DNA of 64,000 bases from contig CAVTKZ010000002.1 in the NCBI GenBank assembly GCA_963735455.1, positions 1 through 64,000 of the forward strand, in the 5' to 3' direction. The notes beneath the pieces were generated by a model. The model saw only the letters and a list, made by a program, of their open reading frames with translations. It was not told the DNA's origin and searched no databases. A program made the position numbers and the translations under genes. Positions 1-8,724 of this stretch are shown here, piece by piece (within the stretch, counting starts at the first letter, position 1; every line of letters begins with the position of its first letter). Source of the DNA: Palsa-1033 sp963735455. GTDB lineage: Bacteria; Chloroflexota; Limnocylindria; Limnocylindrales; CSP1-4.

Positions 1-223
1 GAAACGGGGCGAGGCTCGCCGCGAGATTGACATTGGTGCCGCTCACGAGGGCGGAAGGAACAGTCCCGGCGTTGAGCTGGGCCGCGGCGTCCTCGGCGAG
101 CTGCTGCTGGGGGTCGTTTGCCCCCGTCCGAAGATCCTGCTGGACGACGACGTAGATCAGCCCGGCCAGGCAGGTAGCGAGCACGGCCTGGGGCACGAAG
201 ACGAGCAACATTCGGCGCAGCAT
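1..223 (-). CDS. N-terminal part of an unrecognised membrane-anchored protein (cut by the window edge)
   Basis: The minus strand reads without a stop from an ATG at 223 to the window edge, giving 74 residues. It begins MLRRMLLVFVPQAVLATCLAG, a basic start followed by one hydrophobic segment (residues 6-26), then a polar stretch rich in Gln and Ala (ending ...NLAASLAPF). This is what an N-terminal signal anchor followed by an extracytoplasmic region looks like, for example in a sensor kinase or a secreted protein. No family can be named from the fragment. It is divergent from the Hsp15-like gene at 289. Confidence 0.5.
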   Translation of the reverse strand, partial: MLRRMLLVFVPQAVLATCLAGLIYVVVQQDLRTGANDPQQQLAEDAAAQLNAGTVPSALVSGTNVNLAASLAPF

Positions 224-288
224 CGGCCATCAGGACGCCCTGATCGTCGGCCCTGTTACGAGACGTGCGATCTTAGGACGAGCTGATC

Positions 289-664
289 GTGGCTACCGAC
301 GAGACGCGTCTTGATCGCTGGTTGTGCGCGGTGCGCCTCGTGAAGACCCGCCCGCTCGCGACCCGGCTTGTGCGAGGGCGGCCACGTCGTGGTGAATGGA
401 TCGCCGGCTAAAGCCGTCGACGAAGGTTCGCGCTGGCGATCGGGTCGAGGCGCTCATCGCCGACCGCGAAGCGCACCGTCGAGGTGATGTGCGCGCGATC
501 GAGTCGCGCGTCGGGGCCGCCGTGGCCGCGGCCTGCTACGTGGACCACAGCCCGCCCGTCGTGCCGGAGGTCAGGCCAGGGACAGTGCTCGTGCGCGGGG
601 AGGGCCGGCCGAGCAAGGTCTGCGGCGCGCGTTCGAGCGCCTGCGCCGGAATGCCGACGCTTGA
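289..664 (+). pseudogene. S4-domain RNA-binding protein, Hsp15/RqcP-like, interrupted by three frameshifts
   Basis: Reading from GTG at 289, the protein TRLDRWLCAVRLVKTRPLA matches the S4 RNA-binding fold of Hsp15/YrfH proteins, which bind the 50S subunit carrying nascent chains. The continuation (GHVVVNGSPAK, then PSTKVRAGDRVEALIADRE) needs frame changes near 374 and 408. The family tail ESRVGAAVAAACYVDHSPP is present at 499-555, and the terminal basic helix (LRRAFERLRRNADA, stop at 662-664) needs a third shift near 617. Every block expected of the family is there in order, so the gene is intact in content and broken only by indels. Sequencing error is more likely than true decay. Confidence 0.7.
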
Positions 665-766
665 GCACAGAGGACAGAAGTCCGGTCGTTCTCTTGGGCC
701 ATCTAGCGCCCACCTGAACGACAACAAACGTAACCAGGTCCGCCTTCTAGGCGGCTGTAGGATCGA

Positions 767-1975
767 ATGATGAGCCCACTTCTGCGGAGGCTGCTCACCA
801 TCGGGGCCGATGCTCACGATGACGACGACACCCGATTGCGGAAGTTCCTGCTCCTTGTCGCAGCGCTCGCGATCACCCCGCTGGCGATCCTGTGGGGCGC
901 GATCTACTGGATTGTCGGGGTCCCCAGCGCGGCGGCGATTCCCTGGCTGTACGTGCTGATCTCTCTTGCGAGCCTGGTGATATTCGCGACAACCCGCCAG
1001 TACGCCTGGTTCGCGATCGGACAGTTCGTGCCCTACCTCAGCCTGCCGTTCGTCCTCATGTGGACACTCGGAGGGTTCGTGTCGGGCAGTGCTGTCGCCC
1101 TGTGGGCTGGTCTCGGCCCGATCACGGCCGCACTCCTGGGCCATCGCCGCGCCGCGCTCGGGCTCGCGGCCGGGTACGCGCTCCTGATCGCGGCCTCGGC
1201 GCTCATCCCGACCCCCGCTGCACCGGTCCAACCAGCCTGGCTGCGCGATGGCCTGTTCGCACTCAACCTGGCCCTCGTCCCGCTCGTCGCGTTCCTGTTC
1301 GTCCGGCTGTTCGCCGGCGATCGGGCGAGCGCCTTGGCGACCGTGCGCCGGGTGGTTGGCCAGTACTTTTCGCCCGACCTCGCCGAGGTGCTCCTGGCGG
1401 ACCCCGGCCGAGCCGAGCTGGGAGGCGAGATCGCCCAGGTAACGGTCCTCTTTGCGGACCTTGGGAGCTACTCGACCTACGCGGAGAAACGCGCGCCGAC
1501 CGAGGTCGTGGCGATGCTCAACGCCTATTTCGGGATTGCCCTGCCGGCGATCCTCGAGCAAGGCGGCTTACCCACCCAGCTCGCGGGCGACGCGGTCATG
1601 GCCGTCTTCGGGGCCCCAAAGCCGATGGTCGATCATGCCGCCCGAGCGTGTCGAGCCGCCCTGGCGATCCTTCAACGGACGGAGGACCTCGCGACCGGTC
1701 CCCTGGCGGGACCGCGCTTCCACATCGGGCTGAACTCGGGACCAGCGCTCGTCGGCAACATTGGCAGCGAGGCGTATCGCAACTTCACCGCAATCGGTGA
1801 CACCACCAACCTCGCGGCGCGGCTCCAGAATGTCGCCAAGCCCGGCGCGGCCGTCATCGGGCCGCAGACCGCCACAGCTGTAGGTGACTCGTTTGCACTG
1901 GCATCGCTGGGGTCCGTCACCGTCAAGGGACGGACGGAGCCGACCGAGGTCTATGACCTACGCTCGTTGGGGTGA
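767..1975 (+). CDS. Membrane-bound class III adenylate/guanylate cyclase
   Basis: 402 residues. Residues 25-185 hold about six hydrophobic segments; residues 225-395 are a class III nucleotidyl cyclase domain facing the cytoplasm. The two metal-binding aspartates are visible in VLFADLGSY (D231) and LAGDAVMAVFG (D275), and the loop AIGDTTNLAARL carries the usual Asp, Asn and Arg (D345, N348, R352). The lysine that normally specifies adenine just before the second Asp is replaced by Gln (TQLAGD), so the nucleotide used is not certain. The linker YFSPDLAEVLL is typical of this family. Two ATGs are adjacent at the start. It stands alone, with no obvious partner. Confidence 0.88.
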   Translation: MMSPLLRRLLTIGADAHDDDDTRLRKFLLLVAALAITPLAILWGAIYWIVGVPSAAAIPWLYVLISLASLVIFATTRQYAWFAIGQFVPYLSLPFVLMWTLGGFVSGSAVALWAGLGPITAALLGHRRAALGLAAGYALLIAASALIPTPAAPVQPAWLRDGLFALNLALVPLVAFLFVRLFAGDRASALATVRRVVGQYFSPDLAEVLLADPGRAELGGEIAQVTVLFADLGSYSTYAEKRAPTEVVAMLNAYFGIALPAILEQGGLPTQLAGDAVMAVFGAPKPMVDHAARACRAALAILQRTEDLATGPLAGPRFHIGLNSGPALVGNIGSEAYRNFTAIGDTTNLAARLQNVAKPGAAVIGPQTATAVGDSFALASLGSVTVKGRTEPTEVYDLRSLG

Positions 1976-2039
1976 ACCCAGATTGCCGACGGAGCAAGCC
2001 AGGAGGTCAGTCAAGTCTGGGGGAGGGTGAGGGTAACGA

Positions 2040-2384
2040 TTGAGCAGCACCGAGCAGGCACCTGAAACGACGGGCGTCACCGCGAAGCTGTTGGCGACTG
2101 TTGAACTCGGCCCCGAGATCGAAGGCATGGACGGCCGGCAGCTCCGAACGCGGATGTTCACGTTCGAGCCCGGGGCCGTCCTTGGCCCCGCTCATGACCA
2201 CAAGGGTCGGCCAGGCACCGTGTACATCCTGCAGGGGACGATTACCGACCATCGCGGCGGGGTAGTTACCGACTATGGGCCGGGCATCGGCTGGCCCGAG
2301 GATCGGAATACCACCCATTGGCTTGAGAACCGGGGCACGACTACGGCGATCGAGATCTCGGTGGATATCTTCAAGCACGACTGA
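2040..2384 (+). CDS. Small cupin-domain protein
   Basis: 114 residues from a TTG start preceded by a G-rich ribosome site (GGGAGGGTGAGG, about 2020-2031). The middle shows a cupin-2 barrel pattern: FEPGAVLGPAHDHKGRPGTVYILQG is motif 1 (His-x-His and Glu-less variant), and DRNTTHWLENRGTTT is motif 2 with a single His. Cupins of this size are often metal-dependent sugar-binding or dioxygenase-like proteins, but no substrate can be deduced. It lies downstream of the cyclase gene on the same strand, with a 64-bp gap, and may be co-transcribed. Confidence 0.75.
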   Translation: MSSTEQAPETTGVTAKLLATVELGPEIEGMDGRQLRTRMFTFEPGAVLGPAHDHKGRPGTVYILQGTITDHRGGVVTDYGPGIGWPEDRNTTHWLENRGTTTAIEISVDIFKHD

Positions 2385-2411
2385 GACGATCGGCGTGTCG
2401 TGCTCGGCTCG

Positions 2412-2454
2412 CTGGACGAAGTGGGGATTCGTGGTATAGTTGCTTCCGCAACTA
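2412..2454 (+). promoter_or_regulatory. Promoter with an overlapping palindromic operator upstream of the LUD gene
   Basis: A perfect 7-bp inverted repeat, TAGTTGC-TTCC-GCAACTA (2437-2454), overlaps a good -10 hexamer TATAGT (2435-2440). A weak -35 candidate CTGGAC lies at 2412-2417. TTGC/GCAA palindromes of this size are the usual binding sites of MarR-family repressors, and position over the -10 suggests repression. The controlling regulator is unknown; the nearest MarR gene in the window is at 9.2-9.7 kb. Confidence 0.55.
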
Positions 2455-2485
2455 CATGACCGTCTCACCCAGCGAAGGACCCGCA

Positions 2486-3136
2486 ATGCTTGTCACCATC
2501 CCCCGCCAGCCGTTCGGAGCCGCGAACCCTGCCTTCAACGAGCCGGCCGAGCCCGCCCTGATCGAGCTGACCGCGGAAGCGCTACGAGAACGTGGCTTCA
2601 GCGTCGAGATCGCCTCGGACCAGGACGATGCCCGCCAGAAGGTCCTGGCCCTCATTCCCGACGGTGCCGAGGTCGGCCAGGGCGCCTCGAAGACGCTCGA
2701 GGTGATCGGCGTGACGGCCGAGATCGAGGGCTCTGGTCGCTTTGACGCGATCCGGCCGCGGCTGCGCTCGATGGACCGGGCAACCCAGGGAGCCGAGATG
2801 CGCAGGCTTGGAGCCGCGCCCGAATACTGGCTCGGCAGCGCCCACGCGGTGACCGTCGACGGCGAGATCGTGATCGTGTCGTTCGGGGGCAGCCAGCTCG
2901 GCCCGATCATCAGTGGGGCGGGCAAGGTCATCCTGGCGGTCGGATCCCAGAAGATCGTGCCTGACCTCGAGACCGGATTTCGGCGGATCGAGGAGTACAG
3001 CTATCCGCTCGAATTGGCCCGCCTGCAGGACGCCTACGGCATCCCCAGCTCGATCAACAAGGTGATCATCCTGAACGGCGAGGTCGCCCAGGACCGGATC
3101 ACCGTCATCCTCATTCCAGGTGCCCTCGGCTTCTGA
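2486..3136 (+). CDS. LUD-domain protein (LutC/YkgG-like)
   Basis: 216 residues. The pattern VGQGASKTLEVIGV followed by PEYWLGSAHAVTVDGEIVIVSFGGSQLGPIISGAGKVILAVGSQKIV is characteristic of the LUD (DUF162) domain, an ISOCOT-like fold found in lactate-utilisation proteins and in stand-alone proteins of unknown activity. No iron-sulfur partner (LutA/LutB) is next to it, so a role in lactate oxidation is not implied. I prefer the ATG at 2486, which follows GAAGGA at the right distance; the upstream in-frame ATG at 2456 lies inside the promoter/operator. The palindrome at 2437-2454 suggests regulated expression. Confidence 0.8.
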   Translation: MLVTIPRQPFGAANPAFNEPAEPALIELTAEALRERGFSVEIASDQDDARQKVLALIPDGAEVGQGASKTLEVIGVTAEIEGSGRFDAIRPRLRSMDRATQGAEMRRLGAAPEYWLGSAHAVTVDGEIVIVSFGGSQLGPIISGAGKVILAVGSQKIVPDLETGFRRIEEYSYPLELARLQDAYGIPSSINKVIILNGEVAQDRITVILIPGALGF

Positions 3137-3381
3137 CCGAGCTCCCCTCGGCCGTGCCGTGCGGCGCGGATGCTCCACCGAGCACAATGCATCGATGACC
3201 GCGGGCTCTGCCGGCTGCGGTCTGGAATGCCTGGGTGCTGATCTCGGAGGTTGCCGACTAGAGCTGCACTCGCCGGCCGGATCACCCAGAATCTCGACGT
3301 GATTCGCATCGAGCAGGCGCTCCGGGCCGTCCCGATCGAGACGCCGAGGCCGATCCATGAGCAATCCAGGAGGGACCGCTG

Positions 3382-3888
3382 ATGAGTGACGCGACGACCG
3401 ATCCCACCCTCGACCGGCTCCTGCGCCACATGGCGTGGGCGAACGCGGCCCTGATCGCCCGGCTCACGGACCTGCCGGTCGATACCCTGTCCCTTGCATC
3501 GCCACGCAACGAATGGACCGTGCTCCTGATCCTTGACCACCTCGTGTCGGCGGCCGGACGCTACGCCGCGCGGCTCGAGGGGGGACCACGTCCCGAACGC
3601 GCTGCCTCGCCGGCGTCGAGCGCCGGGTTGGTCGCGCTGGCCGCCGACTGCGCGGCCTACGACGCACGGATCCGAGCGCAGGCGGCGCTGCCCGACGGGC
3701 CGGCCGCCTTCGCCGGCCAGGACTCCGGCATCCCGGCTCGCTCGACGGTCGTCGCCCAGGCGATCCACCATGCGACCGAGCATCGGGCCCAGATTGCCGC
3801 GGCGCTCGCCACGAACGGTGTCGACGCGATCGACCTCGACGCCCTGGACCTCTGGGAGTTCGCCGACGCCGAGGGCCTCGAGGCCTAG
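3382..3888 (+). CDS. DinB-family protein
   Basis: 168 residues. A four-helix DinB-type bundle is indicated by DRLLRHMAWANAALIARL at the start, LILDHLVSAAGRY near residue 52 and AIHHATEHRAQIAAAL near residue 132, which supply the three His expected to bind a divalent metal. DinB-like proteins are putative metal-dependent thiol transferases or stress proteins; the real reaction here is unknown. An AGGAGGGACC ribosome site precedes the ATG. The gap before it (3137-3381) holds no convincing gene. Confidence 0.85.
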   Translation: MSDATTDPTLDRLLRHMAWANAALIARLTDLPVDTLSLASPRNEWTVLLILDHLVSAAGRYAARLEGGPRPERAASPASSAGLVALAADCAAYDARIRAQAALPDGPAAFAGQDSGIPARSTVVAQAIHHATEHRAQIAAALATNGVDAIDLDALDLWEFADAEGLEA

Positions 3889-3943
3889 GCGCGGAGCCCA
3901 CACCATCGAAGCGCAACCGGAGACCGAGCCAGACAGTCCGGGC

Positions 3944-5197
3944 ATGACGCCGTCCCTCTGGCGCCATCCCGACTTCATGAAGCTGTGGACCGGCCAGACG
4001 GTCTCGGAGCTGGGATCGGTCGTGACTCGGACGGCTGTGCCCCTCGTTGCCCTCCTCGTCCTGGGCGCCGGGCCATTCCAGATGGCGCTGCTCGTCGTCT
4101 CGGCCAGCCTGGCGGTCCTCCTCGTGGGGCTCTTCGCGGGGGTTCTCGTCGACCGTGTCCGGCGCCGGCCATTGCTGATTTGGGCGGACGCGATGCGGGC
4201 CGTCCTGCTCTTGTCGATCCCGGCGGCCTACCTCGCGGGCGCCCTGCGCATCGAGCAGCTCTACCTGGTCGTGTTCCTGGAGGGCTGCCTGGGGGCGCTC
4301 TTTGATTCGGCGTATCCGGCCTATGTCCCGACGCTGATCGGAGTCGAGCGGGTCGTGGAAGGCAACAGCAAGTTGGCCACGAGCGCGTCGCTGGCCGAGA
4401 TCGGCGGACCGGGCCTCGGTGGCGGCCTCGTCCAGCTGATCGGCGCCCCGCTGGCGATCTTCGTGGACGCGATCTCGTTCCTGGTCTCGGCCGTCTCCCT
4501 GGTCCTGATCCGCAGCCCGGAGCCGGCCCGTCCGCCCAGGACGACAGTCACGCCCATCCGGCGCGAGATCATCGAGGGCCTTCAGCTTGTCAGCCGCCAC
4601 CCGGTGCTCGTGCCGCTCACCCTGCGCTCGGTCATCGCCCATCTCGCTGGGTCGTTCTACGGGGTCCTGTACACGATTTACCTGATCCAGGAGCTCCACC
4701 TGAACCCGATCCTGCTGGGGCTGGTCATCTCGGCCGGTGGTGTTGGTTCGCTCGTCGGCTCGCTCTTCGCGTCGAGGCTGATCGGCCGGTTCGGGCTCGG
4801 ACCGACGCTGATCTGGACGGCGATCGGGGCCTCGATCATCGGCGTCCTCACGCCGCTCGCCGGTGGTCCGCTGTTCCTCGCGACGCTGATGGTCTTCCTG
4901 CCCCAGCTGCTGGGCGACGGCCTCCAGACGATCGAGGAAGTCGCCGAGCTGTCGCTGATCCAGGGGATGGTCCCGGACCAGCTCCTCGGCCGGGTGAATG
5001 CGACCCTCGAGGTCTTCTCGCACGGGATTGCCTATCCGATCGGCGCCCTGAGTGCGGCGGCCGTTGCCGGCTGGATCGGCGTTCGGGGTGGCATCGCCAT
5101 CGGCTGGGCGGGGATGGCGGTCTCGATCCTGCTCCTCGTCCTGTCGCCGCTGCCGCGGGTCCGGCGGCCGTCGGACGTGGCCCGCTTGGAGCCCTAG
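3944..5197 (+). CDS. MFS transporter (EntS/MFS_3-like exporter)
   Basis: 417 residues with about 12 membrane segments. It opens with SLWRHPDFMKLWTGQTVSELG, the hallmark start of the EntS/MFS_3 group, and has the loop FAGVLVDRVRRRPLLIWAD between helices 2 and 3 (the MFS signature A motif region). The C-terminal half repeats the pattern (SLFASRLIGRFGLGPTLIW). Such proteins export small molecules or drugs by proton antiport; the substrate is unknown. The open frame continues upstream, but this ATG is the first that begins the family sequence. It follows the DinB gene by 55 bp. Confidence 0.88.
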   Translation: MTPSLWRHPDFMKLWTGQTVSELGSVVTRTAVPLVALLVLGAGPFQMALLVVSASLAVLLVGLFAGVLVDRVRRRPLLIWADAMRAVLLLSIPAAYLAGALRIEQLYLVVFLEGCLGALFDSAYPAYVPTLIGVERVVEGNSKLATSASLAEIGGPGLGGGLVQLIGAPLAIFVDAISFLVSAVSLVLIRSPEPARPPRTTVTPIRREIIEGLQLVSRHPVLVPLTLRSVIAHLAGSFYGVLYTIYLIQELHLNPILLGLVISAGGVGSLVGSLFASRLIGRFGLGPTLIWTAIGASIIGVLTPLAGGPLFLATLMVFLPQLLGDGLQTIEEVAELSLIQGMVPDQLLGRVNATLEVFSHGIAYPIGALSAAAVAGWIGVRGGIAIGWAGMAVSILLLVLSPLPRVRRPSDVARLEP

Positions 5198-5212
5198 CCC
5201 GGATGTATTCAA

Positions 5213-5234
5213 CCGCGGCAGCCGCATGCCGCGG
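5213..5234 (+). terminator. Perfect hairpin after the MFS gene
   Basis: CCGCGGCA and TGCCGCGG form an 8-bp perfect stem around a 6-nt loop, 16 bp after the MFS stop codon. There is no T-tract, so it may stabilise the 3' end or attenuate rather than terminate on its own. Confidence 0.35.
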
Positions 5235-5288
5235 GGGCGAGGCGATGAGAGCATCCTTTCGAGACGCCCGGGGTCGAAGGAGGTGACG

Positions 5289-7433
5289 ATGGCCGACGAG
5301 GTCGACCGGCCCACCGCACGGGGGCTGGCCGCGACGATCGTCCGCGAGAGCGAGCTGGTGCCGGCCTGGCTGCGCCGGATGACGGCGCTCGGCTGGCGGA
5401 TCCTGGTGATCGCGGCCTTCGGCGCAGTGTGTGCCGAGCTGGCCCTGAAATTGGTCACCGTGACGATGGCGATCCTGGTCGGTGCGGTCGTCGGCGCGAC
5501 CGTCTTCCCGATCGCCCACTACCTCCGCGTCGATCGAGCCTGGCCGGCCGGTCGGGCCGCCGGCGTCGCGAGCCTCGCGGCGCTGGCCACCGTGATCGCC
5601 GTCGTCCTGGTCATTGTGCTGGCCTTCGAGCCCTACGTCGGCAGAGTGATCGACGCGGCGAACAATGGGGTCGCGGGCGTCGTGGATCGGCTCGCCCAGG
5701 CTGGCCTCCCGAAGCCCGTCCTGGACTCGATCGAGCAGCTCGCCACGGGTGTCCAGGACTGGTTCGCTGGCGCCCTCGGCCAGCTTGTCGGTCCGGTGGG
5801 GAGCGTCGTCGCGGTCCTCGTCCTCGCCGGCTTCCTCACGTTCTACCTGCTCGCCGATGCCGGCCGCGCCTGGGCCCGCCTGACCTCAGGCCTCGAACCC
5901 TGGCAGTCCGACAGCCTGACGGCGACTGCCTCGACCGCCCTCGCTGAAGTTGGCGACTACCTGCGCGCGGCCAGCCTGACGGCCGTCGTGAGCGGCGTCA
6001 CCGTGACAGTCTGGCTCCTGCTGCTCGGCGTGCCGATGGCCGGTCCGCTCGGCGTCCTCGTCTTCCTGGGCGGGTTCGTGCCCTTTGTCGGAGCCTTCTT
6101 CACGACCGTCGTGGTGGTGGTCATGGCCTACGCCACGGGCGGGCTTGGGGCGGCGTTCGAGCTGCTCCTGCTGGTCGCGATCACGTCCCTCGTCCTGCGC
6201 TGGGCCTTGGCTCGTTTCGTCTACCGCCGAGCCGCCCGGATCCATCCGGCCCTGATCCTCGTCGTCGTGCCCGCCGCCGCGGCCCTGTTCGGGATCGCCG
6301 GCCTGTTCCTGGCCGTGCCCGTCGCGGCGACGGTGATCGCGTTCCTGCCGACCCTGACCAGGGTCCTCGGCGGCCAGCCGTCGAGCCCGGCCGCACCCGG
6401 ACCGGTCCCGGTCTGGCTCGACCGGCTCGCTCAATGGAGCTGGCGCGGCCTGGTCATCGTCGCGGTCGTCGCCGTTGGGATCATGGTCCTCGTGGGGCCG
6501 TTCCTCAGCGCTCCGGTCGTGATCGCCCTCATCGTTGCCTGCGCGATGCACCCGGCCTGGGACGGGCTCGTCCGGCGGGGCCTGAGCCCGACGACGGCGG
6601 CCCTGGTCGTGACCCTGGCGAGCGCGGCCATCGTCACCATGATCCTCGCCGTGACGATCGTGACGGTCATCCAGCAGCTGCCCCAGATCCTCCAGGCGGC
6701 CAGCCAGGGCGCGGTCGACATCCACCTGGGGACGAGCCCGCCTGACCTGGTCGGCACGATCGCGCCGACCCTCATCGACAACGCCGGGCTGATCGCCACG
6801 AACAGCGCGTCGATCGGCGTTGCCCTGGTCATCGCCGCCCTCCTGACGTTCTTCCTCGTCCGTGACGGCGGGGGCTGGTGGAGCGGGCTACTCGCCCGGA
6901 TCCCGGCCGATCGGCGTCAGATCGTCGGCGAGTCGGGCGCGAAGGCGGCCCGGATCCTGAACGGCAGCACGCTCGGCACAGGTCTCGTCTCGCTCGTCGC
7001 CGGAATCCTGCAGGTCGTGATGATGACCCTGCTCGGCCTGCCCCTCGCGCTCCCGGTGGGCGTGCTGACGTTCTTCGGGGGCTTCATTCCGTACATCGGC
7101 GGGGCGATCGCGACCGGCCTCGGCTTCCTGATCGCGATCGCCTTCGGCAGCCCGACGACGATCGCCCTGATGGCGATCTTCACGGTCGTGATCAACATCG
7201 TGATCGGCAACTTCGTCGCGCCGCTGGTGCTCGGCAAGACGGTCAGCATCCACCCGGCGATCGTGCTGCTGGCGGCTCCCGCCGGCGCGGCGATCGGCGG
7301 GCTCATCGGGATGTTCCTGATCGTGCCGATGATCGCCATCTTCCTGGCGACCTGGCGATCCGTGATCCGACTGTTCGACCCCGTCGAGGACCGGGTCGTC
7401 GCCACGACCGTCCGTTCGAGCGCGCCGCCCTGA
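5289..7433 (+). CDS. Double-length AI-2E family transporter (two fused copies)
   Basis: 714 residues, twice the usual 340-380. Each half carries the full AI-2E family plan: a GVLVFLGGFVPFVGAFF block near residue 265 and GVLTFFGGFIPYIGGAI near residue 600, each followed by the conserved IHPALILVV / IHPAIVLLA segment and a hydrophobic end (GLFLAVPVAATVIAFL / GMFLIVPMIAIFL). The family includes putative autoinducer-2 exporters and Na+/H+ antiporters. A linker with SSPAAPGPVPVWLDRL near residue 375 joins the halves. ATG is preceded by GGAGGTGACG. The two halves differ clearly in sequence, so the fusion is old. Confidence 0.88.
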   Translation: MADEVDRPTARGLAATIVRESELVPAWLRRMTALGWRILVIAAFGAVCAELALKLVTVTMAILVGAVVGATVFPIAHYLRVDRAWPAGRAAGVASLAALATVIAVVLVIVLAFEPYVGRVIDAANNGVAGVVDRLAQAGLPKPVLDSIEQLATGVQDWFAGALGQLVGPVGSVVAVLVLAGFLTFYLLADAGRAWARLTSGLEPWQSDSLTATASTALAEVGDYLRAASLTAVVSGVTVTVWLLLLGVPMAGPLGVLVFLGGFVPFVGAFFTTVVVVVMAYATGGLGAAFELLLLVAITSLVLRWALARFVYRRAARIHPALILVVVPAAAALFGIAGLFLAVPVAATVIAFLPTLTRVLGGQPSSPAAPGPVPVWLDRLAQWSWRGLVIVAVVAVGIMVLVGPFLSAPVVIALIVACAMHPAWDGLVRRGLSPTTAALVVTLASAAIVTMILAVTIVTVIQQLPQILQAASQGAVDIHLGTSPPDLVGTIAPTLIDNAGLIATNSASIGVALVIAALLTFFLVRDGGGWWSGLLARIPADRRQIVGESGAKAARILNGSTLGTGLVSLVAGILQVVMMTLLGLPLALPVGVLTFFGGFIPYIGGAIATGLGFLIAIAFGSPTTIALMAIFTVVINIVIGNFVAPLVLGKTVSIHPAIVLLAAPAGAAIGGLIGMFLIVPMIAIFLATWRSVIRLFDPVEDRVVATTVRSSAPP

Positions 7434-7445
7434 GTCGGTTGGCGC

Positions 7446-8069
7446 TCAGCCGACGGTCGGCCCCGCCGAATCGCCGCCGGTGGGTCGCCACATCGTGGTC
7501 ACCGCGGGACCGTCGTCAGGCAGGCTGAACCGCCCGCGCGGCTCGAATCCGACCGCCTCGTAGCGACGGTTGTTGGCCGGGTTGGTCGACTCCAGGTAGG
7601 CCGGCATGCCCTCCCGGTCGATGAGCGCGAGGTTGTCAGCCAGGAGGCCCATCCCGACCCCCTGGCCACGGTGCGCCGGGTGGGTGCCCAACAGGCTCAG
7701 GTAGTAGTGCGGCTGGCCGCGCGGGTGAGCGGCCGCGAAGAGAGTCAACACGTCATCGAGATTGGCCGCCCGGCGAGCGCCGAAGAGCTCGATTGCGAGC
7801 GCCCCGAACGCGGCCTCCTGCTCGTCGCTCAGCTCGGTCCCACCCGGCGGGACCCAGACCGAGACCGCCTCCCCGGCGGCGGTCATCCAGACCCAGTCGT
7901 AGCGCAGGGCGCCCTCGATCCACAGCCGCCAGATGGCGTCGGCGCCAGGTGGCTGGGCACCGGCAAATGCCGGGCCCCAGACCGGATCGTCGGCAAATGC
8001 CCCACCGATCGTCTCGACGAGCCGGGGAAGGTCGGCCAGCGTCGCCCGGCGGATGGGCTCGACCGTCAT
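7446..8069 (-). CDS. GNAT-family N-acetyltransferase
   Basis: 207 residues. The acetyl-CoA binding segment is YYLSLLGTHPAHRGQGVGMGLL (motif A, RGQGVG) near residues 121-142, followed by YLESTNPANNRRYEAVGFEPRGRF, a typical C-terminal part of the fold. The N-terminus, PIRRATLADLPRLVETIGGAFADDPVW, is the standard GNAT opening. Substrate unknown. It runs just after the hypothetical gene that ends its neighbour at 8073 (3-bp gap), so the two form an operon. Confidence 0.85.
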   Translation of the reverse strand: MTVEPIRRATLADLPRLVETIGGAFADDPVWGPAFAGAQPPGADAIWRLWIEGALRYDWVWMTAAGEAVSVWVPPGGTELSDEQEAAFGALAIELFGARRAANLDDVLTLFAAAHPRGQPHYYLSLLGTHPAHRGQGVGMGLLADNLALIDREGMPAYLESTNPANNRRYEAVGFEPRGRFSLPDDGPAVTTMWRPTGGDSAGPTVG

Positions 8070-8072
8070 CGG

Positions 8073-8606
8073 TCAGTCGCCACCGGATGCGGTCGCGGTC
8101 GGGCCCGGCGCCGGCTCAGGCGGATCGATGGCCGGGTGAGCCTCGCCGAGACGGGTCAGGCGAGCGTCGAGCGCCCGAGCCAGGTGCTCGAACCACTGGC
8201 CGTAATCAGGCATGCCTTCGCGCTGGCGGTAGCCCACGATCAGTGGCCCGAGCTTGCGCCAGCTCACAAGGACGGTGCTCGCGAAAAGGTCATCGAGCAG
8301 GTCGAGCGAGGCATGGCCGCGCTTGTAGAGGACGCCCATCATCTCGAAGTAGGTGGCCACCTGGTCGAACGTGGTCCAGTCGTCAATGGTTGCGCCCGCT
8401 GCGAACTCTTCGAACGACCGAAATGGCCACGTCTGGATCCGCCACCAGGCCCGGGTCAGGTCGGTATCGAGGAACGGCGCGTAGGCGCGAATGACGAGCT
8501 CTTCCTGGCGTTGCGTCCGGATGCTGCGCAGTTGGAGGAGCCCGATCGCGATCCCGATGATCAGGGCCAGGCTTCCCAGGCCGGACAGGACCTGGATCGG
8601 ATCCAT
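8073..8606 (-). CDS. Hypothetical protein with one N-terminal membrane segment (DUF4760-like)
   Basis: 177 residues. Residues 7-26 (LSGLGSLALIIGIAIGLLQL) form a membrane helix, followed by a cytosolic helical part with many aromatic residues (WWRIQTWPFRSFEEF; WTTFDQVATYFEMMGVLYKRG). This layout matches the DUF4760 kind of protein, whose function is unknown. The C-terminus is a Pro/Ala-rich tail. It is the first gene of a two-gene unit with the GNAT gene. Confidence 0.6.
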   Translation of the reverse strand: MDPIQVLSGLGSLALIIGIAIGLLQLRSIRTQRQEELVIRAYAPFLDTDLTRAWWRIQTWPFRSFEEFAAGATIDDWTTFDQVATYFEMMGVLYKRGHASLDLLDDLFASTVLVSWRKLGPLIVGYRQREGMPDYGQWFEHLARALDARLTRLGEAHPAIDPPEPAPGPTATASGGD

Positions 8607-8724
8607 CGAGGTGCCCTCGCGGAATTCAGCCCCATCGGGGAGATGACCGGACGATCCTGGATGTCAGCATCGCTCAGGTTAATCGCCGTTGACGGTCCCC
8701 GATGCCCAGACCTATGGTGCCATC

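Noticed and set aside
3464..5458. 664-residue open frame on the minus strand
   Set aside because: Arg/Asp/Gln-rich, antisense to the MFS and DinB genes, no domain pattern; a GC-rich shadow frame.
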